DNA of 64,000 nucleotides from Granulicella arctica (lineage in GTDB: Bacteria; Acidobacteriota; Terriglobia; Terriglobales; Acidobacteriaceae): NCBI RefSeq assembly GCF_013410065.1, contig NZ_JACCCW010000001.1, positions 62,001 to 126,000 of the forward strand. The letters are read 5' to 3'. A program made the position numbers and the translations under genes. The notes under the pieces were generated by a model. The model did not search any database and was not told where the DNA came from. It worked only from the letters and a program-made list of their open reading frames with translations. This document shows, one piece after another, positions 1 to 7,898 of the stretch (its first letter is position 1; each line of letters opens with the position of its first letter).

Positions 1-1019
1 TTCAACTGCGTCCGACCGCCGCCATCATGCGTATCGATCGTCGGCACGTCGATCTTCGCTCCAAGCGCAGCCTCCGCAACCGTCACCGGAACCGTGACAT
101 AGATGTCATCGCCCGTCCGCTTGAAGACCGGGTTCGTGCCCGCCTTGATGATCAGGAACAGATCGCCCGCAGGGCCGCCGCCGGTTCCGGCATTCCCCTT
201 CCCCGCCAGCCGAATCCGCTGGCCATCGCGTGTACCCGCCTTGATGCGAAACTCCAACGGCTCACGCCTCGTCACCACGCCCTCGCCATCGCAAGTCGCA
301 CAAGCATTCTGCACACGTCCGCTGCCGCCGCAGCGCGGGCATTGGATATTGAACTTCATCCGCCCGCCCATCTGCGTCACCTGGCCCGAACCGTGGCACT
401 CGGGACACTCCATGCTCCCGCCCGTCGTCGACTTGCCCTTGCACGTCGGGCAGATCTCTTGCCGCTGAATCTCCAGCTTCGCCACGCCGCCGCGCACCGC
501 CGTCCAGAAGTCCACGCTCACCTGGTACTCCAGATCGGTCCCCGGCTGCGCACCACGCGCCTGCGAGCCCTTCTGTCCGCCAAAGATGCCCCCAAAGATG
601 TCCTTAAAGCTGCCGCCGAAACCACCACCGCTCTGCGCCTGACCGCCGCCACGCTCCTGAAAGTCCGAGAAGTCGAAGCCACCGAAATCAATCGGCACCT
701 CTTGCCCGCCACGAGCAGAACCATATCCCGCAGAAGACGCACCACCATAACCGCCCCGCGCCGCAGCCTCCGCCGCAGCCGGGTCGATATTGTCCGAGTA
801 AAAGCCGAACTGGTCGAAAACCTTCCGCTTCTTGTCGTCGCTCAGCACGTCGTTCGCCTCGGAGATCTCCTTGAACTTCTCCTCAGCCTTCTTGTCCCCC
901 GGATTCACATCCGGGTGATACTTCCGCGCCAGCTTGCGGAAGGCCTTGCGAATCTCATCCGCGGTCGCCGTCTTCTTTACGCCCAGCGTGCCGTAGTAGT
1001 CCTTCGTCTGTGTCGCCAT
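1..1019 (-). CDS. dnaJ: Chaperone protein DnaJ (C-terminus outside the window)
   Basis: Hsp40 co-chaperone that delivers unfolded clients to DnaK and stimulates its ATPase in the cytoplasm. Reading inward from ATG at 1019, the J domain occupies about residues 5-70, with the essential HPD at 35-37. A Gly/Phe-rich stretch ([18 protein letters not shown]) follows. Four CxxCxGxG-type zinc motifs come next ([32 protein letters not shown]), then the start of the C-terminal client-binding domain ([16 protein letters not shown]). The frame is still open at base 1, so about 35-40 C-terminal residues are probably missing. It lies downstream of dnaK on the same strand but is separated from it by four other genes. 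Confidence 0.97.
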   Translation of the reverse strand, partial: MATQTKDYYGTLGVKKTATADEIRKAFRKLARKYHPDVNPGDKKAEEKFKEISEANDVLSDDKKRKVFDQFGFYSDNIDPAAAEAAARGGYGGASSAGYGSARGGQEVPIDFGGFDFSDFQERGGGQAQSGGGFGGSFKDIFGGIFGGQKGSQARGAQPGTDLEYQVSVDFWTAVRGGVAKLEIQRQEICPTCKGKSTTGGSMECPECHGSGQVTQMGGRMKFNIQCPRCGGSGRVQNACATCDGEGVVTRREPLEFRIKAGTRDGQRIRLAGKGNAGTGGGPAGDLFLIIKAGTNPVFKRTGDDIYVTVPVTVAEAALGAKIDVPTIDTHDGGGRTQL

Positions 1020-1078
1020 AGTTTGTTCGTCGTCCGTTCCTAACCAGTGTCACCCGTCCCACCGGCACATGCAATCCT

Positions 1079-1249
1079 TCAGTTCCACACATGCCGCGCA
1101 TCCACCTGTTCGATCGAGAACATCTGGTCCGGCTCCATCGCCTGCATGCGCTGCACAAACGCAACTGCTTCCTGCTTCGTGTTGAAGATCATCCGGTTAT
1201 ACAGCTGTCCAGCCCGCACCTGATCGCACTGCCAAATCATCTCTGCCAT
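1079..1249 (-). CDS. Small protein, 56 aa, paralogue of the 2954-3127 protein
   Basis: Begins MAEMIWQCDQVRAGQLYN and ends RHVWN. An AGGAG Shine-Dalgarno lies 9 bases upstream of the ATG. It aligns along its whole length with the 57-residue protein at 2954-3127. Both share M-[IV]-W-[QK]-C-[DE]-Q near the N-terminus, then AGQ, a central F.....A..F...[ML] pattern, a late [IV]E/IE pair and the identical last four residues HVWN. Such full-length similarity between two short frames in the same neighbourhood supports both being real. No signal peptide or membrane segment is present, so it is probably cytoplasmic. It sits immediately upstream of dnaJ (60-bp gap) and may be cotranscribed with it. I do not recognise the family. 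Confidence 0.8.
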   Translation of the reverse strand: MAEMIWQCDQVRAGQLYNRMIFNTKQEAVAFVQRMQAMEPDQMFSIEQVDARHVWN

Positions 1250-1384
1250 CGCCCTTTACTCCTCTTGCAAGATTGAGTTCCAGGTTGCATTGAGTACGGT
1301 CCCGAATCATTCGCAGTTGCAATTTCTCGATCTTTACCTTTGATTCACATTCTGCCCCTTCAGACGCAGGAATGATCTACTCTG

Positions 1385-2269
1385 TTACTCCGGCTGGCAA
1401 GTCGGGCACCAGTAAAGGTTCCGGCCAGCCATATCCTTCTTCATCACCTTCGTCCCGCAGACAAAACACGGCTTCCCATGGTGCCGATAGACATAGTGCG
1501 CTTCTTCCTTCAGCACCTTGCCCTTACCACTTGGCCTGTCCTTCGGCAGCGTCGTCACAATCCTTCTATCGACCATCCCCGCCTTCATCAGCGGTAACGC
1601 ATCCTTCCAGATCGCCCGCAGCGTCTCCTCCGCAACATCCTTACCCGCAATAAACGGACTCAGCCGCGCCCGAAACAGCAGCTCCGCGCGATAGATATTC
1701 CCAATCCCTGCCGCAATCGCCTGATCCATCAGCAGCGCACCGATCGGCTTCTTGCTCTTGTGCACCTTCGCGACGAACTCGTCGGGAGCGTCCCCATTCA
1801 ACGGATCAGGCCCCAACCGCTTAAGGAGCTTCTCCCACTGCTCCTGCGTGTAGACCGTGCAATCCATCGGCCCGCGCAGCTCCACCCAGGCCACCAGCTC
1901 CGGCGCAATATGTCCTGTTCCATCATCCTCCGAGTACCATCCATGCCGCTTGCTCTCACCCGGAGCAGCGGGCTTCTTCGCCGCCGCCGCATTCCACATC
2001 CGCAGCCGCAACGCTCCCTTGACGGCAGGCAGCGGCCCCGAACCCTCCGTAAAGTCTCCCTGCAATCCAAGATGCACATGCAGGATGCGATCCTTTCCAA
2101 AGTCATACCCAAGATGCTTACCCACCGCCATCACGCGCACCAGCTTGCGCCCATCCAGCATCTCCGAATCGGTAAACCGGCCCTGCGGCCCATCCACCCG
2201 CACAGCCTTCCCCGCAAACGCCGCCGCATGCCGCTCCGCCCACCGATGTATCTCATTGCCTTCAGGCAT
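1385..2269 (-). CDS. nei: Fpg/Nei-family DNA glycosylase/AP lyase
   Basis: Base-excision repair enzyme that removes oxidised bases and cuts the abasic site. The family-defining N-terminus MPEG gives the Pro2 nucleophile and Glu3. Lys51 in GKHLGY matches the conserved beta-hairpin lysine. The C-terminus carries a zinc finger with C268, C271, C288 and C291 (C-x2-C-x16-C-x2-C). At 294 residues it is slightly longer than E. coli Nei. The start MPEGNEIHRW resembles the actinobacterial Nei1 group more than Fpg (MPELPE), so substrate preference for oxidised pyrimidines is an inference. It overlaps no neighbour and has no obvious functional link to the chaperone genes around it. Confidence 0.9.
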   Translation of the reverse strand: MPEGNEIHRWAERHAAAFAGKAVRVDGPQGRFTDSEMLDGRKLVRVMAVGKHLGYDFGKDRILHVHLGLQGDFTEGSGPLPAVKGALRLRMWNAAAAKKPAAPGESKRHGWYSEDDGTGHIAPELVAWVELRGPMDCTVYTQEQWEKLLKRLGPDPLNGDAPDEFVAKVHKSKKPIGALLMDQAIAAGIGNIYRAELLFRARLSPFIAGKDVAEETLRAIWKDALPLMKAGMVDRRIVTTLPKDRPSGKGKVLKEEAHYVYRHHGKPCFVCGTKVMKKDMAGRNLYWCPTCQPE

Positions 2270-2300
2270 GCCTGCTCACCCTTTGCGACTCAGATATTGC

Positions 2301-2615
2301 TCACGCTACGCGCGGCCGAACTTCCTTCTTGATTACCGACTGTGCATACTTATAGGCAACGGCAAGCTCATAGTTGAGCTGCATGTTCATCCAAAACGTC
2401 GGCGAGGGACCAAAGTAACGGGAAAGTCGGTACGCTGTATCCGCCGTAATTCCACGCCGCTCCGCGACAATTTCGCTGATGCGCGTGGAAGGCACATGAA
2501 GCGCCATCGCCAGTGCATTCGCACTGATTCCAAGTGGTACCAGAAACTCTTCGCGGAGCACTTCACCTGGATGAACCGGCGCACCAGGATGACTAAGATC
2601 GCGTGGAATAGACAT
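2301..2615 (-). CDS. higA: HigA-family antitoxin (XRE helix-turn-helix)
   Basis: Antitoxin and autorepressor of a type II toxin-antitoxin pair. The start MSIPRDLSHPGAPVHPGEVL followed by a helix-turn-helix (GISANALAMALHVPSTRISEIV) and RRGITADTAYRLSRYFG is typical of HigA/VapI-like antitoxins, which are usually about 100 residues. ATG at 2615 is preferred over an upstream GTG because a GAGGTG Shine-Dalgarno lies just before it, overlapping the end of the toxin gene. The toxin gene higB ends 7 bases upstream, giving the toxin-first order characteristic of higBA. Confidence 0.92.
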   Translation of the reverse strand: MSIPRDLSHPGAPVHPGEVLREEFLVPLGISANALAMALHVPSTRISEIVAERRGITADTAYRLSRYFGPSPTFWMNMQLNYELAVAYKYAQSVIKKEVRPRVA

Positions 2616-2622
2616 AAACACC

Positions 2623-2901
2623 TCAGTGATAATCGACGATTTCTACATCTTCAGGACCCGCAAATGTCCAGACAAAGCAGATGCGATACTGGTCGTTAAT
2701 CCGGATGCTGTGTTGACCCGCCCTATCTCCTTTGAGCGCTTCCAGGCGGTTTCCCGGAGGAAAGCGCAATGCATCCAGAACATCCGCGTTATTCAGCATA
2801 AACAGCTTACGAAGAGCAATCTTCGAGGAAGAACCAAAGTTTCGATGACCGCCTTCTTTGAAGAGGACCTCTACTGCTCGATCACGAAACGATAGGATCA
2901 C
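2623..2901 (-). CDS. higB: HigB-family mRNA interferase toxin
   Basis: RelE/HigB-type ribosome-dependent RNase, 92 residues, starting MILSFRDRAVEVLF from a GTG codon. Family features are the FGSSSKIALRKLFMLNNA segment, the core LEALKGDRAGQHSIRINDQYRICF, and a C-terminal DVEIVDYH. The RINDQYRICF strand with Arg and the terminal Tyr-His are the expected catalytic or binding region. No convincing Shine-Dalgarno precedes the GTG. Instead a long perfect inverted repeat (2911-2945) ends 10 bp upstream. It heads a two-gene operon with higA. Confidence 0.92.
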   Translation of the reverse strand: MILSFRDRAVEVLFKEGGHRNFGSSSKIALRKLFMLNNADVLDALRFPPGNRLEALKGDRAGQHSIRINDQYRICFVWTFAGPEDVEIVDYH

Positions 2902-2910
2902 AAACCAAGC

Positions 2911-2945
2911 GTATCACGTTCAACGCGCTGCGTTGAACGTGATAC
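2911..2945. repeat. Perfect inverted repeat, 16-bp arms, 3-bp loop, upstream of higB
   Basis: GTATCACGTTCAACGC at 2911-2926 is followed by a 3-base spacer and its exact reverse complement at 2930-2945. It fills the space between the small-protein gene (stop at 2954) and the higB GTG (2901). It may be the HigA operator, an intrinsic terminator for the upstream gene, or both. The poly-T tract expected of a strong terminator is poor on the minus strand, which leans towards an operator role. Confidence 0.75.
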
Positions 2946-2953
2946 GAAAATCT

Positions 2954-3127
2954 TCAGTTCCAAACATGCTGAATCGGCATAGGCTCAATCTTCAACACCA
3001 GCTCCGGAGCGACACCATGCAGCTTCTTCGCAAACTCACGCGCCTGCGCCTCACTCATAAAGAGCTGCTGCTCCTGCATCTGCCCTGCAAACCACTGCTC
3101 GCACTTCCAAACCATTGTGTCGGTCAT
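2954..3127 (-). CDS. Small protein, 57 aa, paralogue of the 1079-1249 protein
   Basis: Begins MTDTMVWKCEQWFAGQMQ and ends IQHVWN. A strong GGAGG Shine-Dalgarno six bases before ATG 3127 fixes the start. A longer reading from 3175 would pass through this ribosome-binding site and is rejected. The sequence is hydrophilic, with one Cys (WKCEQ) and no signal or membrane segment. It is a clear paralogue of the small protein before dnaJ. It lies directly downstream of dnaK on the same strand, separated by the dnaK terminator-like hairpin. Function unknown; the family may be stress or chaperone associated, but only by position. Confidence 0.85.
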   Translation of the reverse strand: MTDTMVWKCEQWFAGQMQEQQLFMSEAQAREFAKKLHGVAPELVLKIEPMPIQHVWN

Positions 3128-3198
3128 CTCTCCCACCTCCGATTCGTTCCTGCTACAGATACAAACCCCATCCATGCAAAAGGACGCGGTATACAGTA

Positions 3199-3229
3199 AG
3201 GGCGCTCCATCGAACTACCGGAGCGCCCT
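3199..3229 (-). terminator. Hairpin after dnaK
   Basis: Arms AGGGCGCTCC (3199-3208) and GGAGCGCCCT (3220-3229) with an 11-base loop, 35 bases beyond the dnaK stop. The following T-run on the minus strand is weak (TTACTGT), so read-through into the downstream small-protein gene is possible. Confidence 0.65.
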
Positions 3230-3263
3230 CGCTGCTTTGCTAACTTACGAACCAGCTACTCGC

Positions 3264-5171
3264 TTACTCCTTGACGTCGACGTACTCAGCATCGATGACG
3301 CCTTCATCCTTCTTCGGCTCCTCATGCGTTTCAGTTGAGGCCGCGCCCTCTGCCGGAGGAGCAGCCGCAGCCGCCTTGTACATCGCCTCCGCCAGCTTGT
3401 GGCTCGACGCCGTCAGCTTCTCCTTCGAAGCATTCAGCTCTGACGCAGTCGGCGTTCCTGCCAGCGTGGTCTTCGCCTCGGCCAGAGCTGCCTCGACCTC
3501 GGTCTTGTCGCCCTCAGCAACCTTGTCTCCAGAGTCCTTCAACATCTTCTCGACGTTGTAGACCATGGAATCCAGGCCGTTGCGCGCCTCAACCGCATCG
3601 CGCTGCTCCTTGTCCTCTGCCGCATGCGCCTCGGCATCCTTCGCCATGCGCTCGACCTCTTCCTTGCTCAGACCCGAAGAGCTCGTGATCGTGATCTTCT
3701 GATCTTTACCGGTCGCGTTGTCCTTCGCCGTCACGTTCAGAATGCCGTTCGCGTCGATATCGAACGTCACCTCGATCTGCGGAACTCCACGCGGTGCCGT
3801 CGGAATGCCACTCAGCTTGAACTTGCCCAGCGTGCGGTTCTGCGCCGCCATCGGACGCTCGCCCTGAAGCACATGCACCTCAACCTCAGTCTGCGAGTCG
3901 GCCGCCGTCGAGAACGTCTCCGTTTTCTTCGTCGGGATCGTCGTGTTGCGCGCGATCATGCTCGTCGCCACGCCGCCCATCGTCTCGATGGAAAGCGTCA
4001 GCGGAGTCACGTCAAGCAGCAACAGGTCCTTCACCTCGCCAGCGAGTACGCCAGCCTGAACCGCAGCACCGATCGCTACGACCTCATCCGGGTTGACGCC
4101 CTTGTTGGGCTCCTTGCCGAAGAGCTCCTTCACCAGCTGCTGGATCTTCGGCATACGCGTCTGACCACCAACCAGCACGACCTCGTCGATCTTCGACGCA
4201 TCGATACCCGCATCCTTCAACGCCTGCTTCGACGGCCCAATCGACCGCTGCAACAGGTCATCCACGAGGCTCTCAAGCTTCGCCCGCGTCAGGTTGCGCA
4301 CAAGGTGCTTCGGTCCGCTCGCATCGGCAGTAATGAAGGGCAGGTTGATCTCCGACTCCTGCGCCGTCGAAAGCTCGATCTTTGCCTTCTCCGCCGCATC
4401 CTTCAAGCGCTGTAGCGCCATCTCGTTGCCCTTCGAGTGCAGGTCAAGCCCGGTCTCGCTCTTGAACTCCGAGATCAGCCACTCCACAATCCGCTGGTCG
4501 AGGTTGTCGCCGCCAAGGTGCGTATCGCCGTTGGTCGACTTCACCTCAATGACGCCCTCACCCACCTCAAGGATCGAGATATCGAAGGTACCGCCGCCGA
4601 AGTCATAGACCGCAATCGTCTCGTCCTTCTTCTTGTCCAAACCGTAGGCTAAAGCAGCCGCCGTCGGCTCGTTCACAATGCGCTTGACGTCAAGGCCGGC
4701 AATCTTGCCCGCGTCCTTCGTCGCCTGCCGCTGCGCGTCATTGAAGTACGCCGGAACCGTAATGACCGCCTCGGTCACCGAGGTGCCCAGGTAGTCCTCC
4801 GCAGCCTTCTTCAGCTTCTGGAGGATCATCGCCGACACCTCAGGCGCGGTGTACTCCTTGCCCTGCGCCGAGATCGAGACGTTGTCACCATGACCCACGA
4901 TCTTGTACGGCACCATCTTCATCTCATCGCCAACCTCGTTCAGACGACGCCCCATGAACCGCTTCACCGAGAAAATCGTGTTCTCCGGGTTCGTAATCGC
5001 CTGCCGCTTAGCCACTTGGCCCACCAGACGCTCCCCGCTCTTCGTAAATGCCACGATCGACGGCGTAGTGCGGCCGCCCTCCTCGTTCGCAATCACCTTC
5101 GGCTCGCCGCCTTCCATCACGGCCACGCACGAGTTCGTCGTTCCAAGGTCAATTCCAATAATCTTGCCCAT
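3264..5171 (-). CDS. dnaK: Chaperone protein DnaK (Hsp70)
   Basis: ATP-dependent Hsp70 chaperone of 635 residues, the normal family length. The N-terminus [18 protein letters not shown] carries the phosphate-1 motif. The [14 protein letters not shown] phosphate-2 loop and the [14 protein letters not shown] adenosine motif complete the nucleotide-binding domain, with the [16 protein letters not shown] linker and substrate domain after it. The C-terminal tail ends [13 protein letters not shown], the usual bacterial DnaK-type acidic tail. It is the first gene of the minus-strand chaperone region; dnaJ lies about 2.2 kb downstream. No grpE is seen in the window. Confidence 0.99.
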   Translation of the reverse strand: MGKIIGIDLGTTNSCVAVMEGGEPKVIANEEGGRTTPSIVAFTKSGERLVGQVAKRQAITNPENTIFSVKRFMGRRLNEVGDEMKMVPYKIVGHGDNVSISAQGKEYTAPEVSAMILQKLKKAAEDYLGTSVTEAVITVPAYFNDAQRQATKDAGKIAGLDVKRIVNEPTAAALAYGLDKKKDETIAVYDFGGGTFDISILEVGEGVIEVKSTNGDTHLGGDNLDQRIVEWLISEFKSETGLDLHSKGNEMALQRLKDAAEKAKIELSTAQESEINLPFITADASGPKHLVRNLTRAKLESLVDDLLQRSIGPSKQALKDAGIDASKIDEVVLVGGQTRMPKIQQLVKELFGKEPNKGVNPDEVVAIGAAVQAGVLAGEVKDLLLLDVTPLTLSIETMGGVATSMIARNTTIPTKKTETFSTAADSQTEVEVHVLQGERPMAAQNRTLGKFKLSGIPTAPRGVPQIEVTFDIDANGILNVTAKDNATGKDQKITITSSSGLSKEEVERMAKDAEAHAAEDKEQRDAVEARNGLDSMVYNVEKMLKDSGDKVAEGDKTEVEAALAEAKTTLAGTPTASELNASKEKLTASSHKLAEAMYKAAAAAPPAEGAASTETHEEPKKDEGVIDAEYVDVKE

Positions 5172-5214
5172 AATCCTGTCTCCATCCGGGTTCTTCCCGG
5201 GTCAATCTCTCGAC

Positions 5215-5238
5215 TCACTCAGAATCACATATGAGTGA
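5215..5238. promoter_or_regulatory. Inverted repeat upstream of dnaK, CIRCE-like half-sites
   Basis: TCACTC (5215-5220) and GAGTGA (5233-5238) form an inverted repeat with a 12-base spacer, about 45-65 bp upstream of the dnaK ATG. The inner CACTC/GAGTG match the inner part of CIRCE, the HrcA operator (TTAGCACTC-N9-GAGTGCTAA), but the outer bases and spacing differ. A TTGACA on the minus strand at about 5243-5248 could be the -35 of the dnaK promoter. This would place the repeat over the spacer and -10 region. Confidence 0.35.
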
Positions 5239-5388
5239 CTTACTGTCAATCTATCTGATGCGCAGACCACTAACCGGGATTCCCGCTTCCATAGAAATTG
5301 ACCGTGCTAGCCTGTTTTCAGCGCCCAAACGTCCACCGTTCAGGCCGACGCCGTGCGCAAAGACACCAGATCCTAAGGGAGAGTTACC

Positions 5389-6573
5389 ATCACTCAGGCA
5401 AAGACCAGCCTCGCGAAGACGAACGCCTCCGTTCTGCTCGACCTGCTGCGGGGCCTCGCTGCCCTCATCGTCCTTCTCGAACACTGGCGCAACTTCCTCT
5501 TTGTTGATTACTCACAGCTTCCAGCCCATCGACTTTGGTTCGCCCTTCCGTATCTCCTGACCTCCGCCGGTCATCAGGCCGTCGTCATCTTCTTTGTTAT
5601 GAGCGGCTATCTCATCAGCGGAAGCGTATTCCGCATGCTCGAGCGCGGAACCTGGAGCTGGATCACCTATCTCGTCCACCGTCTGATGCGGCTCTGGGTC
5701 GTCCTGCTTCCCGGTCTGCTGCTTTGCGCCCTCTGGGATGCCATCGGCCTTCATCTCCATCTCGCGCCTGCCCTCTATGGGGGAGCTGCCTTCAACCATA
5801 TGACCCCTGCGGTCCAGACCGTACACACCCTTAAGACCTTCCTGCTCAATCTCTTTTTCCTGCAAGGAATCAAGAGCCCCATGTTCGGCTCCGATGGCGC
5901 CCTTTGGAGTCTGGCCAACGAGTTCTGGTATTACATCCTGTTCCCACTCGGATTACTAGCCGTGTATCGCCCCTCGAAGCAGGCCGCGACACCAATTGCC
6001 CGGGGTGTCTGCGCGATCCTGTTCCTCGCGCTCGCGTGGTTCCTCCGGCATGGCATTCTGCAAAGCTTCCCCATCTGGCTGGCAGGAACACTACTCTGCA
6101 TCATGCCTGCTCCCCGGTTGAGCAGCCGTGTGCGTCTGCTCGCCGCCACCAGCTACGTCCCTATTCTCTTTTTTCTGGCAAAGGCTCGCTTTCTCTCCGG
6201 ACTCACCTCGGACTACGTCCTCACCGTCGCTACCTTCTTCCTCTTGTGGATCCTTCTTTCTGCGACAGAGGCCGTGCGACCATCCCTTGGCGAACGCACG
6301 AGCCGCGAACTGGCCCGCTTCTCCTACACCCTCTACGTCGTACACATGCCTTTGCTTGTTCTTGTGACCGCCCTGATCGTCGGAGACCGCCGCTGGGTGC
6401 CAAACCTTCCGCATGTGCTTGAAGCCGTTGCCGTCCTCATCCTTGCCCTCGCCTATGCATATGGTGTCGCCGTCCTCACCGAGTTCAGGACGGATATCTG
6501 GCGGCGCTGGGTCGAGGCCAGGCTAGGGCTCAACGCCCGGCAGGACACCTCAACCGCCGTAAGCCGCACTTGA
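5389..6573 (+). CDS. Acyltransferase-3 family membrane O-acyltransferase
   Basis: Integral membrane acyltransferase of the OafA/NolL/YrhL type, which O-acylates sugars or polysaccharides on the cell surface. The N-terminal RGLAALIVLLEHWRN holds the conserved Arg and catalytic His, followed by FFVMSGYLI. About ten hydrophobic segments follow, and the protein ends in a soluble tail. The first in-frame ATG (5599) falls inside the FFVMSGYLI motif, so the true start must be upstream. The frame is open from the stop at 5374-5376 and contains no ATG, GTG or TTG before the conserved region. The best candidate is ATC at 5389, five bases after AAGGGAGAG. That gives TQAKTSLAKTNASVLLDLLRG after the initiator and 394 residues, the normal family length. 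Confidence 0.8.
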   Translation: MTQAKTSLAKTNASVLLDLLRGLAALIVLLEHWRNFLFVDYSQLPAHRLWFALPYLLTSAGHQAVVIFFVMSGYLISGSVFRMLERGTWSWITYLVHRLMRLWVVLLPGLLLCALWDAIGLHLHLAPALYGGAAFNHMTPAVQTVHTLKTFLLNLFFLQGIKSPMFGSDGALWSLANEFWYYILFPLGLLAVYRPSKQAATPIARGVCAILFLALAWFLRHGILQSFPIWLAGTLLCIMPAPRLSSRVRLLAATSYVPILFFLAKARFLSGLTSDYVLTVATFFLLWILLSATEAVRPSLGERTSRELARFSYTLYVVHMPLLVLVTALIVGDRRWVPNLPHVLEAVAVLILALAYAYGVAVLTEFRTDIWRRWVEARLGLNARQDTSTAVSRT

Positions 6574-6625
6574 CTGACCAAAGCTCTCCTCCCGCGCCAC
6601 ACAGCAAGTATCTGGAGCGCACTGA

Positions 6626-6653
6626 CGAGAATGTTCCACGTGGAACATTCTCG
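6626..6653. promoter_or_regulatory. parS: 28-bp perfect palindrome with parS-like core
   Basis: The core TGTTCCACGTGGAACA (6632-6647) matches the ParB-binding parS consensus (TGTTTCACGTGAAACA) except for the paired T-to-C/A-to-G changes seen in pseudomonad sites. Perfect symmetry extends six more bases on each side (CGAGAA left, TTCTCG right). It lies in the 100-bp gap between the acyltransferase and the next gene, 22 bp before ATG 6675. Most parS sites lie near the replication origin, so this part of the chromosome may be origin-proximal. No parA or parB is in the window. Confidence 0.7.
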
Positions 6654-6674
6654 CCAGCAGGTTATGCTGGCTCC

Positions 6675-7802
6675 ATGCGCCTGATGATCGCTCTGTTTCT
6701 GCTCGCCACAGCCACCCTGCAAGCCCAGTGGACGCTCGAAGAGTCCCACACGACGGCCAGCCTGCGTGGCATCGACAATGTTGGCGGCGGAATCGTCTGG
6801 GCGAGCGGCACCAACGGGACCGTCCTGCGCTCGGAGGACGGCGGCTATCTCTGGCAGACCTGCACGACCCCACCCGGAGCGGAGAAACTCGACTTCAGGG
6901 GTGTTCAGGCCTTCGATGAAAATACGGCTATCGTCATGTCCAGCGGCACAGGCGACCTTTCGCGGTTGTACAAAACCACCGATGGATGCCAGTCGTGGAA
7001 GTTGCTGTTTACCAATCCAGATAAGGACGGCTTTTGGGATGCAATTCAGTTTTCAAAAGATCGAAACTTCGGCGTTTTGCTGGGCGATCCGGTTAATAAC
7101 ATCTTCGTTATTATGTTGACGATTAATGGCGGCTCCAAATGGGAGCGGCAGACTCTCAAAGCGACCGCAGACATCCATGGCGAAGCAGTCTTCGCTGCAA
7201 GCAATTCTTCGCTACTGGTCCCATATTCTGGAGATCGATTCTTTTGCACGGGTGGATCCGGCGGTCCTCGGATCATTAGCCTGGGTGCTGGGTTCACCGA
7301 TACCGGAATAACACCGCGTAAGCATCTTCCGTGGGAGACCGCGCTCTCGGCCGAACGGCTCAAAACTTCTACGAGTCTGCCCAGCAACGGGTGCTTCGCT
7401 CTAGCGGAAAGTCAAAAAGGATCGGGTTTAATCATTGCCGTCGGTGGCGACTACCTAAAACCAAATGATCGGGCCAATACAGCCTGGACAAATGTCTTTG
7501 ACAAAACGGCGGCAGATGCCAAGTCGATGTATGGCTTTCATCCAGCCCAGACTCCGCCGCATGGGTATCGGTCAGCTGTTGTCTACGATGCTGGGTTGAA
7601 GGCTTGGATTACGGTGGGGCCGAATGGGACGGATGTGTCGTTTGATGATGGGAAGGACTGGCGGGCGTTGAAGCCTTCGAAGGATGATGCTGTGGATGCG
7701 GATCAGGGCTGGAATGCGCTTTCGCTGCCGTTCGTGGTTGGGGCGAAGGGGCGGATCGGACGGCTCAATGACAATTCGGTGATCGGGTTGCGTGGGCAGT
7801 GA
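6675..7802 (+). CDS. Exported YCF48/BNR-repeat-like beta-propeller protein
   Basis: Starts MRLMIALFLLATATLQAQ, a Sec signal peptide, which makes ATG 6675 a better start than the in-frame TTG at 6570. The mature part has repeated Asp-box-like and YCF48-like segments: GIVWASGTNGTVLRSEDGGYLWQ, RLYKTTDGCQSWKLLF, VNNIFVIMLTINGGSKWERQ, AWITVGPNGTDVSFDDGKDWRAL and KGRIGRLND. The fold is expected to be a beta-propeller of about 375 residues, similar to photosystem assembly factor Ycf48 relatives and BNR sialidase-like proteins common in acidobacteria. No catalytic motif is recognised. Codon use is more AT-rich between about 7000 and 7450 than in the neighbours. Confidence 0.75.
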   Translation: MRLMIALFLLATATLQAQWTLEESHTTASLRGIDNVGGGIVWASGTNGTVLRSEDGGYLWQTCTTPPGAEKLDFRGVQAFDENTAIVMSSGTGDLSRLYKTTDGCQSWKLLFTNPDKDGFWDAIQFSKDRNFGVLLGDPVNNIFVIMLTINGGSKWERQTLKATADIHGEAVFAASNSSLLVPYSGDRFFCTGGSGGPRIISLGAGFTDTGITPRKHLPWETALSAERLKTSTSLPSNGCFALAESQKGSGLIIAVGGDYLKPNDRANTAWTNVFDKTAADAKSMYGFHPAQTPPHGYRSAVVYDAGLKAWITVGPNGTDVSFDDGKDWRALKPSKDDAVDADQGWNALSLPFVVGAKGRIGRLNDNSVIGLRGQ

Positions 7803-7898
7803 TCGAAGGCTGAAAAGCTTGGAGTTTCGCGGCACTTCGAGCAAGATGCAGGTTCTTAGACTGCGGTCCGCTCAGGATGGCAATTCCGGGGTGGGGAG

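Noticed and set aside
27..1043. Open plus-strand frame of 338 codons over dnaJ
   Set aside because: Antisense to dnaJ; Arg/Leu-rich composition and no domain. It is a by-product of GC-rich codon use.
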